A stretch of 53,391 bases of DNA from an uncultured Lachnospiraceae bacterium (lineage in GTDB: Bacteria; Bacillota; Clostridia; Lachnospirales; Lachnospiraceae), in contig CAMUXE010000016.1 of assembly GCA_947164605.1 (NCBI GenBank), positions 1 to 53,391 of the forward strand, read 5' to 3'. The translations under genes and the position numbers were made by a program. The notes under the pieces were generated by a model. That model did no database searches. It was not told the DNA's origin and saw only the letters and a list, made by a program, of their open reading frames with translations. Of this stretch, positions 7,101 to 16,122 are shown one piece after another; the stretch's first letter is position 1; each line of letters starts with the position of its first letter.

Positions 7101-7955
7101 TTATAGATTGCCAACTGGAACGTTGAGCAAGAGTGTCTGGGTGTCAAGCTTCTCGTCAGCAGCTACAAGAATTCTTAAGGCTATGATATCGCCATTTATT
7201 TTCATATTATGCTCATCACAGTAGTCGTAGGCTGCTTTGAGAAAACTCTCTTTATAGGTTGTAAAGTTGGGCCCTAAGCTCTCTTCAAAATTCATAGGCA
7301 GATTGACATAGTATACAAGAACAGGTCTTTTTGGAACCAGCTCAACGTAGGGACTCTTCATAATAAATTCATCATTGTAGCTTGAATCAAGGGTTGGAAA
7401 AAGAAAAGGCTTTATAGCCCATCCTGACTCATATCTAAAGACATTATCTTTTATGTCCTTCTCTCTAAAACAGTAAATAATATGAGATTCTGGAGCATTG
7501 TTGATATATTTGTGCAGTAAGTTCAGCCTTTCAGGCTCATTGAAAATCACATTGTCTTTTTCATAATAAGTGCAGGCAAGGGAGACAGAAAGCCTATAAA
7601 ATGGCTTATTGTCAATGTTATTGTGAGATTCAATTATTCTTACATAATCATTTAGGAGATGCTTCTTGGCATTGAGATTCTTGATAGAAGTGTCAAGTTC
7701 TTCAATTTTTTTATGATAGGCAGACAAGTTTCCTTCAATAGAATCTTCTAATAAATCCTTTATTTCAGAGTGCGAAAAGCCCATTTTTCTTAAAGTCTGA
7801 ACTAGCATGACCTTTGAAACATCAGTGTTTGTGTAATATCTGTAATTGTTGTTTGAATTCCTTTCAGGCCTAAGGTAACCAATTTCCTCAAGGCGGCGTA
7901 TAGTATTGTCTGAAAGTCCAGTTAATGCCACTAATTCGTTGATTTTATACCCCAT
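7101..7955 (-). CDS. MerR family transcriptional regulator
   Basis: The 284-residue regulator starts with a winged-helix MerR domain: YKINELVALTGLSDNTIRRLEE, then the R-Y-Y wing segment near residue 43. A dimerising coiled coil (about 75-115) follows, then a C-terminal domain of about 165 residues resembling the BmrR/GyrI effector-binding fold. I chose the ATG at 7955 because GGAGG lies 8 bases upstream. The longer frame to 8030 has no site and would run through the divergent promoter. The gene is divergent from the CE8/CE12 pectin esterase, whose promoter carries a MerR-type dyad. Control of that enzyme is therefore the likely role, inferred from position. Confidence 0.85.
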   Translation of the reverse strand: MGYKINELVALTGLSDNTIRRLEEIGYLRPERNSNNNYRYYTNTDVSKVMLVQTLRKMGFSHSEIKDLLEDSIEGNLSAYHKKIEELDTSIKNLNAKKHLLNDYVRIIESHNNIDNKPFYRLSVSLACTYYEKDNVIFNEPERLNLLHKYINNAPESHIIYCFREKDIKDNVFRYESGWAIKPFLFPTLDSSYNDEFIMKSPYVELVPKRPVLVYYVNLPMNFEESLGPNFTTYKESFLKAAYDYCDEHNMKINGDIIALRILVAADEKLDTQTLLLNVPVGNL

Positions 7956-7978
7956 AACAATTTCCTCCAAAATAATAA

Positions 7979-8009
7979 TTGACTCTCCCATATTGGGAGG
8001 GCTTAGGAT
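7979..8009 (+). promoter_or_regulatory. MerR-type promoter of the pectin esterase gene
   Basis: TTGACT (7979-7984) and TAGGAT (8004-8009) are separated by 19 bp. The spacer holds the dyad CTCCCA-TAT-TGGGAG (7985-7999). A lengthened spacer with a centred dyad is the hallmark of promoters that MerR proteins activate by twisting the DNA. It points toward the esterase gene at 8063. Confidence 0.7.
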
Positions 8010-8062
8010 TTGTATGTAGCTTAAGGACAAGCTTATTTTAGTATGATTTGGAGGTTTTTACA

Positions 8063-11000
8063 ATGCATGTGAGAAAAATCGTAAGTGGACTTCTTGCATC
8101 AATTATGGCAGCCAGCTTGGTTATGACAAATTCACTGGCAAGCGCATCAGCAGGAGGAAAGAAGGGACTTATCGAGGTATGGGACTTTGGAGGACTGCTA
8201 GAGTCTGATGAGGGCAATTATCAAAATAATTTAAAGGTCGCTGATTGGAATGATTGTGCCAATTTGCTGAGTGATGGAAAAATTGGCCCTGATAAGAATA
8301 TGCCTTATGATATACAGATGGGAGATTTAACAATCTCTGCCATAGGGGGAGACAGGGTATATTCAACAGATGCTGCCATGACCAAAAATTATGGTAATGT
8401 ATCAAGCCACGGCAAATATGACTACGGCGATTCATACGTAGCAGGCGGAGAGTATTACTGTAACGGAACAGGTGGTCCGACCAGAAGATACCTTGTGCTT
8501 GACCAGGTAGATGCGGGAGATCAGATTGTTCTCTATGCTGGAAGGAGCAATGCAGGCGGTAAGGACTATCTAGTGATGCAAAAAGTTCTCGAAGATGGAA
8601 GCCTTGACCAGTCTATTGCAGAGCAGAAGGTTGCCTTGAATGGCTCAAACACTAAGTGTGAATTTATAGCAGAAAAAGATGGTAAATATAAATTTTATAT
8701 GACTCTTGATGGGGCAAGCAAGCCAATTTACAACAGAATCGAGAAGATTCCGGCTGTAAAGGTTAGTGGTAAGTTGGACTCAGATTTTGAGCTTAATCTT
8801 GATGGTGTGGGAGTAAGATTCACAGACCTTGCCAGCGGTAAGATCACAGAAGCTAAGCTTGATGGAAATACTTATGAGGCAAGTCTTACACCGGGACACA
8901 GTTACAATGCAGGCCTTTACAACACATCATCTTACACAGTAAGCAATGATACAAAAAGCCTCTCAATCAGCGATGATGACAGAAGAGAAGGCAGCAAGGT
9001 CGCAAATCTCAAGCTTGTATCCAGGAACATGATAGACTTTAAGGCACAGGTGACTGGCCTTGAAAATGAGATTGATAAGGAAAAATTAGAAATCAAACTA
9101 GTTCCTGTCAATATAACTGAGGGCGATACAGTAAGCCTTCTTAAAGATGCAGATGGCTATTACAAGGGAAGTATTATTCCTGAAGTAGCTTACAATGTAG
9201 AGCTTATTGGCTGTAATGATTATGAGCTGAGTGATAAAGCTCCTATCAAGTATAATGATTCAGTTGAGACAAGTCTTAGCTTGGTAAAAAAAGAGCTCAT
9301 GAATGTAAGCGGTAATTTGGTTACATTTGATGGAGACAGCGAAAACATCATAGCTAACAATATGGAGGTCAATGAGCTTTCCTTTATAAACATGGATGAT
9401 TCTTATGAGTATAAGGCCAAGCTGTCTGACAATTCTTATAGTATTCAACTTAGAGAGGGCAACTATGAGGTTAAAGTGGACGGAAATAATGTAAGAACAT
9501 CAAGTCATCTTATTGTGGGAAAAGATGCCGTAAATAAGGATGTCTTACTTGTTTCAACTCTAGAAAAAGAAAGAGTTGAATATAAGAGTGATCTTTATGT
9601 AAATAAAGATGGTCAGGGCCAGGATACATTTGCCACAGTAAATGAGGCAGTTAAGTACGCGTCAAGAATGGACGGGGTCTCTAGTGATTCAAGAGTGACA
9701 ATTCATCTTGCTCCTGGACTTTACAGGGAGCAGGTAATAATATCTAGCCCATATATAAGCCTTGTCAACGATTCAAATGAAAAGGCTGAAATTAGCTGGT
9801 ATTACGGAATAGGATATAAGTACTACAGTGTAGACAAATCTGGATATTATAATCCAGAGAATGCTTTTGACAAGTATGAGAAGAACATTCCAGCAAAGTG
9901 GGGATGTGCAGTATTACTGACTAAGAATGCAGTTGGCTTTAGAGCTGATGGAGTTACATTTAGTTCTAGCTTTAACAGCGAGGTTATAGATGAGGAGTTA
10001 AGTGATGGCGTTGAGCTTTCAATGCAGTCAGATTCATCAGTAAGAGTTAATAGAAATACTGGCATTGATGTAGCTAACAGAGCTTCAACAGAGAGAGCAG
10101 CAGCCATGGCAATTGAGGCCGATAAGGCTGAATTCAATAAGTGTAGTTTTATTAGCAGTCAGGATACACTCTACACAGGTGGCTCTAATCTACATGAGTA
10201 TTTCAAAAACTGTATAATTTCAGGCAACACAGATTATATTTTTGGTGACGGAAATGTCGTATTTGACGCCTGTGAGCTCAGATGGAGAGGATATACAGAT
10301 CCAAGCCCTCATGGAGGTTATGTGACTGCAGCTAAAGATGCCGCTAAGTATGGCTATCTTTTCAGATCATGCGTAATCACTGAGAATAATCAGAAAAACT
10401 ACAATGTTGGACAGGGCTATTTGGGTAGACCTTGGGGCAAGCTCGCTCAGGTTACATTTTTAAACACTCTTCTTGATGATGAGTCTAAAATGAACAAAGA
10501 AGGCTATTTCTCTATGAGTGGAAATCAGCCAGAGAATGCCAGATACCAGGAGTACAATACAAAGCTTTCTGATGGCAGTCTTGCTGACACAAGCACTAGA
10601 AAGGGCAAGGTGCTCACTGACGATGAGGCTTCAGCTATAAAGCCACTTGACTACTTTGAAGGTTACATACCATATTACTGGGACGATGTGGAAAGCGTAG
10701 AATTTACCGAAGATCCTTATCTAACAGATAATGGTGATATTAATGTGCCAAAGCCAGGTCACACTCTCAGTGTTGGATATAAGCTCAATTCAGACAATGA
10801 TGCATCTCAGATTAGCTGGTATGCTATAAAGCCAGATGGCACAACTAGTCTTATCAAGTCAGGAAATGTAAAGGATAAGACAATTAAGCTTACTGACGCA
10901 GAGGTTGGTTCAAAGATTAAGGTTGTAGTAAAGCCTGTTTTAGTCAATGGTATCGAAGGTCAAGAAAAGAGCTTTACCAGCGAGGCAAGTGTTCTTGAAG

Positions 11001-12301
11001 GTTATGAGAATCCTGATGGAGGCACACTTGATGCAGCCTTAGGTGAAGGAATCAATATATTCCTGGCTGGTGATTCTACAGTTAAGGATTATTCAGTTCT
11101 TGGCATGTATAACAACGGCAAGGCGGATGATTTAGGATCATGGGGTGAAGTGCTTAATCAGTGGTTCGATAATGATTTGATTACAGTTGTTGACTATGCT
11201 CAGGGCGGTAGAAGTTCAAGAACCTTCTATGAAGAAGGAAAGCTTAATAATATCGCAGACAAGATTTCAGCTAACGATTACCTCTTCATTCAGTTTGGAC
11301 ACAATGATTCTGCTACATCATATAAAGATAGATATGTGCCTTTGGGAAATCCAGACGAAAATGGCGTATATCCAAAGACAGAGCCATCTGATGGCCAGTC
11401 TGGAACCTACAAGTGGTACTTGCAGCAGTATATAGACACTGCAAAGAAGGCAGGAGCAAGACCAGTCTTGATTAGTCCAGTTTCTAGACTTTACTATGAC
11501 GCAGAAGGTAATATAAGACCACATCATGATTCTGATGATGAGGCAAATAAGTCAAATACATATGTGACTGCTATGAAGCAGCTTGCCGATGAAAATGATG
11601 TTCTCTTTATCGATGCATTTGACATGACAAAGGATATGTATGAGGAGGCCTACAAGGCCAATGTTACTACAAAGCCAGACAGAAATGCTTATTACGCTAT
11701 GGGAACTTTGACCGAGAAGACACATTCAGGCAAGATGGGTGGATTTATGGAGGCAGGACTGATTGCAAGACAGATTCAGAATATGGATCTTGACATATCT
11801 AAGGCTGTTAAGGCACCTGAAAAGGTAGCATCTTATCTCCTCAATGGTCAGACTGCATACTCTGTTGACGCCGACAAAAAACTCACAGCCAATGGACTTG
11901 AGGATGACGGCAGCGTTAAGTTCAATCAGTATTGGTCTAATTATGGACAGGCTATAATAGATTCTGTTGACACTAAGAGAAGGGAACTTTTAGCAGCAGA
12001 AGAAAAGCCAGAGCCAGAGACAGATACAAAAACAGATACAAAGACAGATACAGATACAGATACAAAGACAGACACAGACATTAAGGCTGAGACAGGTTCT
12101 AATACAGATGCATTGGCTGTAGCTGATGAAAAAGTCTCTTCCAATACTGAGGCTAGCTCAGAGTCTGTTGAAGAGAAAAAGAGCTTGATAAGAGATGTGA
12201 AGACTGGCGATTCAAGCGATTTGCCATTCCTTATAGCCTTAGCTTTGGCATCACTTTCAATATTAGGTTTAAGTGCAAACAAAATGAAAAGAACAAAGTA
12301 A
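8063..12301 (+). CDS. Secreted pectin methylesterase (CE8) fused to rhamnogalacturonan acetylesterase-like CE12, cell-surface anchored
   Basis: This 1412-residue exported enzyme would strip methyl and acetyl groups from pectin. A signal peptide (about 1-32) is followed by a beta-rich region of about 470 residues without a clear family. A CE8 pectinesterase domain (about 510-870) keeps Q700/D701 in SSQDTLY, D724 in GNTDYIFG and R789 in LGRPW. After a linker domain comes an SGNH hydrolase of the CE12 type (about 995-1235): GDSTV with Ser1005, GGRSSRTF, FGHND and His1221. The residue three before that His is Glu rather than the usual Asp. The tail has a Thr/Asp/Lys repeat, then V-K-T-G-D, a hydrophobic helix and basic residues, which resembles a variant sortase or membrane anchor. 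GGAGG lies 8 bases before the ATG at 8063. Confidence 0.92.
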   Translation: MHVRKIVSGLLASIMAASLVMTNSLASASAGGKKGLIEVWDFGGLLESDEGNYQNNLKVADWNDCANLLSDGKIGPDKNMPYDIQMGDLTISAIGGDRVYSTDAAMTKNYGNVSSHGKYDYGDSYVAGGEYYCNGTGGPTRRYLVLDQVDAGDQIVLYAGRSNAGGKDYLVMQKVLEDGSLDQSIAEQKVALNGSNTKCEFIAEKDGKYKFYMTLDGASKPIYNRIEKIPAVKVSGKLDSDFELNLDGVGVRFTDLASGKITEAKLDGNTYEASLTPGHSYNAGLYNTSSYTVSNDTKSLSISDDDRREGSKVANLKLVSRNMIDFKAQVTGLENEIDKEKLEIKLVPVNITEGDTVSLLKDADGYYKGSIIPEVAYNVELIGCNDYELSDKAPIKYNDSVETSLSLVKKELMNVSGNLVTFDGDSENIIANNMEVNELSFINMDDSYEYKAKLSDNSYSIQLREGNYEVKVDGNNVRTSSHLIVGKDAVNKDVLLVSTLEKERVEYKSDLYVNKDGQGQDTFATVNEAVKYASRMDGVSSDSRVTIHLAPGLYREQVIISSPYISLVNDSNEKAEISWYYGIGYKYYSVDKSGYYNPENAFDKYEKNIPAKWGCAVLLTKNAVGFRADGVTFSSSFNSEVIDEELSDGVELSMQSDSSVRVNRNTGIDVANRASTERAAAMAIEADKAEFNKCSFISSQDTLYTGGSNLHEYFKNCIISGNTDYIFGDGNVVFDACELRWRGYTDPSPHGGYVTAAKDAAKYGYLFRSCVITENNQKNYNVGQGYLGRPWGKLAQVTFLNTLLDDESKMNKEGYFSMSGNQPENARYQEYNTKLSDGSLADTSTRKGKVLTDDEASAIKPLDYFEGYIPYYWDDVESVEFTEDPYLTDNGDINVPKPGHTLSVGYKLNSDNDASQISWYAIKPDGTTSLIKSGNVKDKTIKLTDAEVGSKIKVVVKPVLVNGIEGQEKSFTSEASVLEGYENPDGGTLDAALGEGINIFLAGDSTVKDYSVLGMYNNGKADDLGSWGEVLNQWFDNDLITVVDYAQGGRSSRTFYEEGKLNNIADKISANDYLFIQFGHNDSATSYKDRYVPLGNPDENGVYPKTEPSDGQSGTYKWYLQQYIDTAKKAGARPVLISPVSRLYYDAEGNIRPHHDSDDEANKSNTYVTAMKQLADENDVLFIDAFDMTKDMYEEAYKANVTTKPDRNAYYAMGTLTEKTHSGKMGGFMEAGLIARQIQNMDLDISKAVKAPEKVASYLLNGQTAYSVDADKKLTANGLEDDGSVKFNQYWSNYGQAIIDSVDTKRRELLAAEEKPEPETDTKTDTKTDTDTDTKTDTDIKAETGSNTDALAVADEKVSSNTEASSESVEEKKSLIRDVKTGDSSDLPFLIALALASLSILGLSANKMKRTK
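12019..12080 (+). repeat. Short in-frame ACAGAYACAAA repeat
   Basis: Six-base ACAGAT / ACAAAG steps repeat about ten times and encode a Thr-Asp-Thr-Lys linker before the C-terminal anchor of the pectin esterase. Confidence 0.7.
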
Positions 12302-12325
12302 AGAGTAGAAAATAAGGAGAAAAGA

Positions 12326-12362
12326 AGGGCGAATACATATTATGTATTCTGCCCTTTTTTTT
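12326..12362 (+). terminator. Terminator of the pectin esterase gene
   Basis: AGGGC-GAATACATA pairs with TATGTATTC-T-GCCCT and a run of eight or more T follows. It lies 25 bases after the stop codon. Confidence 0.85.
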
Positions 12363-12572
12363 GCCAAAAAACCAAGGCAAGTCAGGCTTATTGAAAGCCA
12401 TGATTTTAGCCCGGATACCAGTGCTTATCTGGATTGTGAGATTTCGTACTTTCATCCAGAGACTGGAATTGAGGCATATGCTGGGCGAGTAAGTTCAGAT
12501 CAGTATGATTTTAAAGAGATTAAGAATACAGGTGAGGCAAGCGATATCGTGCTTGTGATAAGAAGAAAATAG
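12342..12572 (+). pseudogene. Short ORF of unknown function, possibly a gene remnant
   Basis: A 76-residue frame has protein-like composition in its last 60 residues. Its only ATG lies inside the preceding terminator hairpin and lacks a ribosome binding site, so it may be the 3' remnant of a larger gene. No family recognised. Confidence 0.25.
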
Positions 12573-12609
12573 GAAAATATAGAGACGAGGGCAGGAGTAG
12601 ATAGGGGGC

Positions 12610-13647
12610 TTATTCCCCGCTATCGTATTTTTCGCCCTCGTTTGCGTCTTCTATAAAGACTTCCTCTTGATATTCTGCCTCCTGATAGCGGACGCGAACT
12701 ACAGCCTGGGCACAGTTGAGGGAGACAAGAGGCTTAAGATTGCGCTCATCTCCCACCTTTCTTATCTGATCAAGTATGTCCTTAATAAGGTCTTTGGTAA
12801 AGTAGCCACATCGACAGTTAAAGGTGAGAGTCTTGCCCTTTTTGGCAGCCTGAAGACTGCGCTTGTAGACATCTTCAAGCTTGGTGAAGGAGAGCTTTTT
12901 CTCCTTGTAATAAAAATGGTCGCCTGTCTCACACTTAGGTGCAGGAACTATTATAGGCTCATGATCCCTGAAAACCTGCTTGTCTGACAGGTTGAAATAG
13001 TCATATCTTACTTCAGAACTTGCTGCTGACAGAGTATTGTCAAATGTTACATCCAAGTGGTAGTAATGGCCGTCAATTTTAACAATATTCCAGACATGGC
13101 GGTACTTAATTCCCTTTTCAGGGTTATTGTCGCATAAGGTTATAATATTCCAGACACCGCAGGCATCAAGCAGAATTTTGACAGATTTTGCAATGCCCTC
13201 ACACACGCCGACACCATGCCCTAAGGGACCTATAATCTCGTGGGAATAGGCCTTTTTAAGCTTATCATAAGTGACATTTTCACATATGAAATTGTGGACA
13301 TATTCTTCCTTCTCAAAGTCGGACATAGACTTAGCATTAAGGCCTTGTGTGATTTTCTTGACCCTTGCTGTCATTTGAGCCTGGTGAGTTTTTATCTTGT
13401 CCTTGCTAAAGAGATATTCTGGTATAAAGATATAATGATTGGACTCGCGATAATACTTACATTTGTAAGATTTAGCCCAAAAAATTTCGGGATGATCAAG
13501 CCTTAGCCTAAAGAAGATATTATAAAGAGTCTGATTATCACAAGAGGGAATCAGAAACTCAGATTCAAGATTAAGCAAACCCTTGTAAATAGCATAATAT
13601 ATACCTCCTTCAGCTTTGCTTAGCTGTTTGTAGTAGTATTCTTCCAT
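12610..13647 (-). CDS. Transglutaminase-like domain protein
   Basis: The 345-residue cytoplasmic protein has a transglutaminase/papain-like core. The probable triad is Cys149 in GHGVGVCEGIAKS, His184 in KYRHVWN and Asp199 in YYHLDVTFD. These proteins are usually cysteine proteases or peptide-modifying enzymes, but no substrate is known for this type. The C-terminal 100 residues have no clear domain and end in an acidic tail. No signal peptide is seen. An AAGGA motif precedes the start. It is transcribed alone, opposite to the pectin esterase. Confidence 0.8.
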   Translation of the reverse strand: MEEYYYKQLSKAEGGIYYAIYKGLLNLESEFLIPSCDNQTLYNIFFRLRLDHPEIFWAKSYKCKYYRESNHYIFIPEYLFSKDKIKTHQAQMTARVKKITQGLNAKSMSDFEKEEYVHNFICENVTYDKLKKAYSHEIIGPLGHGVGVCEGIAKSVKILLDACGVWNIITLCDNNPEKGIKYRHVWNIVKIDGHYYHLDVTFDNTLSAASSEVRYDYFNLSDKQVFRDHEPIIVPAPKCETGDHFYYKEKKLSFTKLEDVYKRSLQAAKKGKTLTFNCRCGYFTKDLIKDILDQIRKVGDERNLKPLVSLNCAQAVVRVRYQEAEYQEEVFIEDANEGEKYDSGE

Positions 13648-13786
13648 ATATTTATCCTTTTTCTTTTGCTGAATGTCGTCAAGCAGGGCATAAGTCTGCT
13701 TAAGGACTGGCTATATGGTATATTTTCTCAAGGTCAGTGTCAACTAAAGATGGGCTGCAGGCTATAAGTATTAAAGTTAAAAGGAA

Positions 13787-13824
13787 AAGCCCATACAAGC
13801 TCCGCGCAGAGCTTATATGGGTTT
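13787..13824. terminator. Hairpin terminator left by a truncated minus-strand gene
   Basis: AAGCCCATAcAAGCTC (13787-13802) pairs with GAGCTTaTATGGGtTT (13809-13824). Read on the minus strand it is followed by a T-rich tract. It lies about 30 bases beyond the stop codon of the remnant at 13857. Confidence 0.65.
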
Positions 13825-13856
13825 CCAAAAAGAGGGTTGTAATTTTGTTATAAATA

Positions 13857-13979
13857 TTATGCTAAAACTTCCTTGATTCTTGCCCTAATTGAGCCAGAAC
13901 CCTGAAGCATAGCTGAGAGGTTTTCAAGAACCTTATCAGAGAGCTGGCAGGCTTCTAAGTCAAGACCAGAAATCTTTTT
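13857..13979 (-). pseudogene. C-terminal remnant of an unidentified gene
   Basis: A minus-strand frame of about 40 residues ends ...GSGSIRARIKEVLA at a stop codon (13857-13859) followed by its own terminator. It has no start and is cut at about 13975-13980, where a plus-strand LysR fragment begins. Codon use and the matching terminator suggest the tail of a once intact gene. Family not recognised. Confidence 0.4.
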
Positions 13980-14240
13980 GAGGAAGACTTGAAGAATATG
14001 GGCTATTCTATTGATTCCTTTTCAAGAGTTATAGAGTTGAATAGCTTTAAGCTTATAAGGCAGGCTGTAAGAGAGGGGATTGGTATAAGTTTTGCCTACG
14101 CCTCAGTTATCAGTCAGGATAAGGATCTCACCAACTTCAAAGTCAAGGGAATTATGGAGAACCACGAATTTAACGTAGTGTGCCTGCCTAATACTTCGGC
14201 TATGGGCCTGGCAGAGCAATTTTTAAAAGAAAGTGAGTAA
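13972..14240 (+). pseudogene. C-terminal remnant of a LysR family regulator
   Basis: About 88 residues match the end of a LysR effector-binding domain. The segment V-I-E-L-N-S-F-K-L-I-R-Q-A-V-R-E-G-I-G-I-S-F is followed by the E-F-N-V-V-C-L-P strand. The DNA-binding helix-turn-helix and the first half of the effector domain are missing. The stop lies 3 bases before the nitroreductase start, so the intact regulator probably once shared that transcript. Confidence 0.65.
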
Positions 14241-14243
14241 GAT

Positions 14244-14945
14244 ATGTATATTGAAGCAATTAAGGAGAGACATTCAGTTAGAACTTATAAGGAGCAAAAG
14301 ATTGAGGATGAGACAAGAGTCTTATTAGAGAAAAAAATCCAGGAATTGAACGAGAAGGGAAATCTACATTTACAGTTTATGGAAGACGCGGACAATGTTT
14401 ATAACAAGCTTTTAAACAAGGCTGTCGGTCTGGGTTCTTGCCCTTCTTACATAGCTTGCATAGGCAAGGAGGCTGATGATTTAGATGAGAGAATTGGCTA
14501 CTATGGTCAGATTCTTGTCCTTTATGCACAGAGCCTGGGCCTTAACACTTGTTGGGTTGGAACCTTCAATAGGAAGAAGGTAAAGGCCTCTATAGCTGAC
14601 CATGAAAAACTAGTAATCACGATTGCCATAGGATACGGTAAAAACCAAGGCAGGGTGCGAAAGTCTAAGACATTTGACGATGTTGCCGAAGTTGCTGAGG
14701 TTACTGAAGCTGCTAAGTCTGAGCTTGCTGGAAAAGACCAGATACCAGCCTGGTTTAGGAATGGGGTTGAATGTGCACTTTTAGCCCCAACAGCTATTAA
14801 CCAGCAGAAATTTAAAATCAGGTTAAATAGCGATGGCAAGTATGAAATAATTGACAAGGGTGGAATATATTCAAAGGTCGATTTAGGAATTGTCAGATGT
14901 AACTTTGAGATAGGCGCAGGCCTCTTAAATGCTGACCAGCTATAA
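14244..14945 (+). CDS. Nitroreductase family protein
   Basis: The 233-residue protein is of the FMN-binding nitroreductase fold, in the TM1586-like subgroup with two half-domains. The opening I-K-E-R-H-S-V-R-T-Y (FMN phosphate contact), the central Y-Y-G-Q-I-L-V-L-Y-A-Q-S-L-G-L-N-T-C-W-V-G block and the late A-L-L-A-P-T-A-I-N-Q-Q motif are visible. It would reduce quinones, nitro compounds or similar acceptors with NAD(P)H in the cytoplasm. It starts 3 bases after a truncated LysR gene and has only a weak GAAAGTGAG site, so it may depend on readthrough or be poorly expressed. Confidence 0.85.
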   Translation: MYIEAIKERHSVRTYKEQKIEDETRVLLEKKIQELNEKGNLHLQFMEDADNVYNKLLNKAVGLGSCPSYIACIGKEADDLDERIGYYGQILVLYAQSLGLNTCWVGTFNRKKVKASIADHEKLVITIAIGYGKNQGRVRKSKTFDDVAEVAEVTEAAKSELAGKDQIPAWFRNGVECALLAPTAINQQKFKIRLNSDGKYEIIDKGGIYSKVDLGIVRCNFEIGAGLLNADQL

Positions 14946-15031
14946 GAAAAAAATTTAAAGAATTTAAAAGAATTTAAAGCCTAGTAAAGGTATAGGAAAA
15001 ATTTATAACAGCTAATAGTTTAATTAGATTT

Positions 15032-15057
15032 GTTTAGCAGGGTATAACTTGCTAAAC
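15032..15057 (+). promoter_or_regulatory. Candidate operator ahead of the uptake operon
   Basis: A perfect 8-bp inverted repeat, GTTTAGCA / TGCTAAAC, encloses a TATAAC box (15043-15048) that could be the -10 element. A repressor bound here would block the operon that starts at 15103. The regulator is not known. Confidence 0.45.
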
Positions 15058-15102
15058 TTGTTAAAAGTTGCAATAAAAATTATAAGGGAGAAGTGAAGGA
15101 AA

Positions 15103-16080
15103 ATGAAAAGAAAAATGAGACAGAAATTAAAGAAGGCGGCAAGCTTGCTTTTAGTGCTTGCAAGTCTTGCTGCTTTAGGCACTACGACTGCTTGTAATAG
15201 CACAAGTCAGACAAAAGAAGAGAGTAAAACTGCTTCTGAGACTAGCGCTGCATACAAATTTACAGATGCACTGGGAAGAGAAGTGAGTGTTGACAAGACT
15301 GATAGAGTAGTAGTTTTACTTGGAAGCTTCTGTGATGAATGGCTACTTGCTGGCGGAAATGTAGTAGGCGCTGTAAGTGATAGCTTTAATAGTTTGGATT
15401 ACAGCCTTGATTCATCAGTCTTAGATGTAGGTGGTCATATGGAGCCAGATATTGAAAAAATCATCTCACTTGCTCCTGATTTCGTAATTGCTACAGCAGC
15501 CATGGACGCTCAAGTTGGATATAAGGACACATTTGAAAAGGCAGGAATTACTGTAGCTTATTTTGATGTTGATGATTTCAATGACTATTTAGCCTCATTT
15601 AAGATTATGACTGACATCACTAAGAGAGCAGATCTCTATGAGCAGTATGGTCTCAAGGTTGAGGAGCAGATTAAGAATGCCAAGACAAAGATTGATGGAA
15701 CAAAGCCTAGAATCCTCTTTATCAGAGCAGCATCGTCTTCGGTAAAGGTTAAGGGAAGTGAGGGCACTGTCGGAGGTGAAATTCTAGCCGATTTGGGTTG
15801 CATCAATATTGCAGATTCCAATTCAAAGTTTGAAGATTTAAGTATTGAAGCCATTGTGGCTGAAGACCCTGATTATATCTTTGTCACAACACAGGGAAGC
15901 GAGAAGGGAGGTCTTGCCAATATGGATAAGCTCCTCACAAGCAATCCTGCCTGGTCTTCACTCTCAGCTGTTAAGAACTCTAGATATTATGTTCTTGATA
16001 AAAACCTTTACAATTCAAAGCCTAATGAAAAATGGGGTGAGGCTTATGAAAAGCTTGTAGATATCCTCTATAAGCATTAA
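15103..16080 (+). CDS. ABC transporter substrate-binding lipoprotein (iron chelate/tetrapyrrole type)
   Basis: The 325-residue protein has a basic N-terminus, a hydrophobic stretch and a lipobox ending in T-T-T-A-C near residue 31. It should therefore be lipid-anchored on the outer face of the membrane. It is a periplasmic-binding-protein type III fold (BtuF/FepB/FhuD class): D-A-L-G-R-E-V at the start, D-I-E-K-I-I-S-L-A-P-D-F-V-I in the middle and the long linking helix. It heads an operon with a precorrin-2 dehydrogenase, a FecCD permease and an ATPase. The ligand is probably an iron chelate, heme or corrinoid; the dehydrogenase partner favours a tetrapyrrole, but this is inference. Confidence 0.88.
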   Translation: MKRKMRQKLKKAASLLLVLASLAALGTTTACNSTSQTKEESKTASETSAAYKFTDALGREVSVDKTDRVVVLLGSFCDEWLLAGGNVVGAVSDSFNSLDYSLDSSVLDVGGHMEPDIEKIISLAPDFVIATAAMDAQVGYKDTFEKAGITVAYFDVDDFNDYLASFKIMTDITKRADLYEQYGLKVEEQIKNAKTKIDGTKPRILFIRAASSSVKVKGSEGTVGGEILADLGCINIADSNSKFEDLSIEAIVAEDPDYIFVTTQGSEKGGLANMDKLLTSNPAWSSLSAVKNSRYYVLDKNLYNSKPNEKWGEAYEKLVDILYKH

Positions 16081-16122
16081 GCTATAATCTGTAATGACCA
16101 ATTTTTATTTTAAAGGAGATAT

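Noticed and set aside
11941-12282. 113-residue minus-strand ORF with V-S-V-S-V-F repeats
   Set aside because: It is the antisense reading of the Thr/Asp/Lys linker repeat of the pectin esterase.
14946-15102. Cobalamin riboswitch ahead of the uptake operon
   Set aside because: No GCCACTG-type B12 box or long structured leader is present; only a short inverted repeat is seen.
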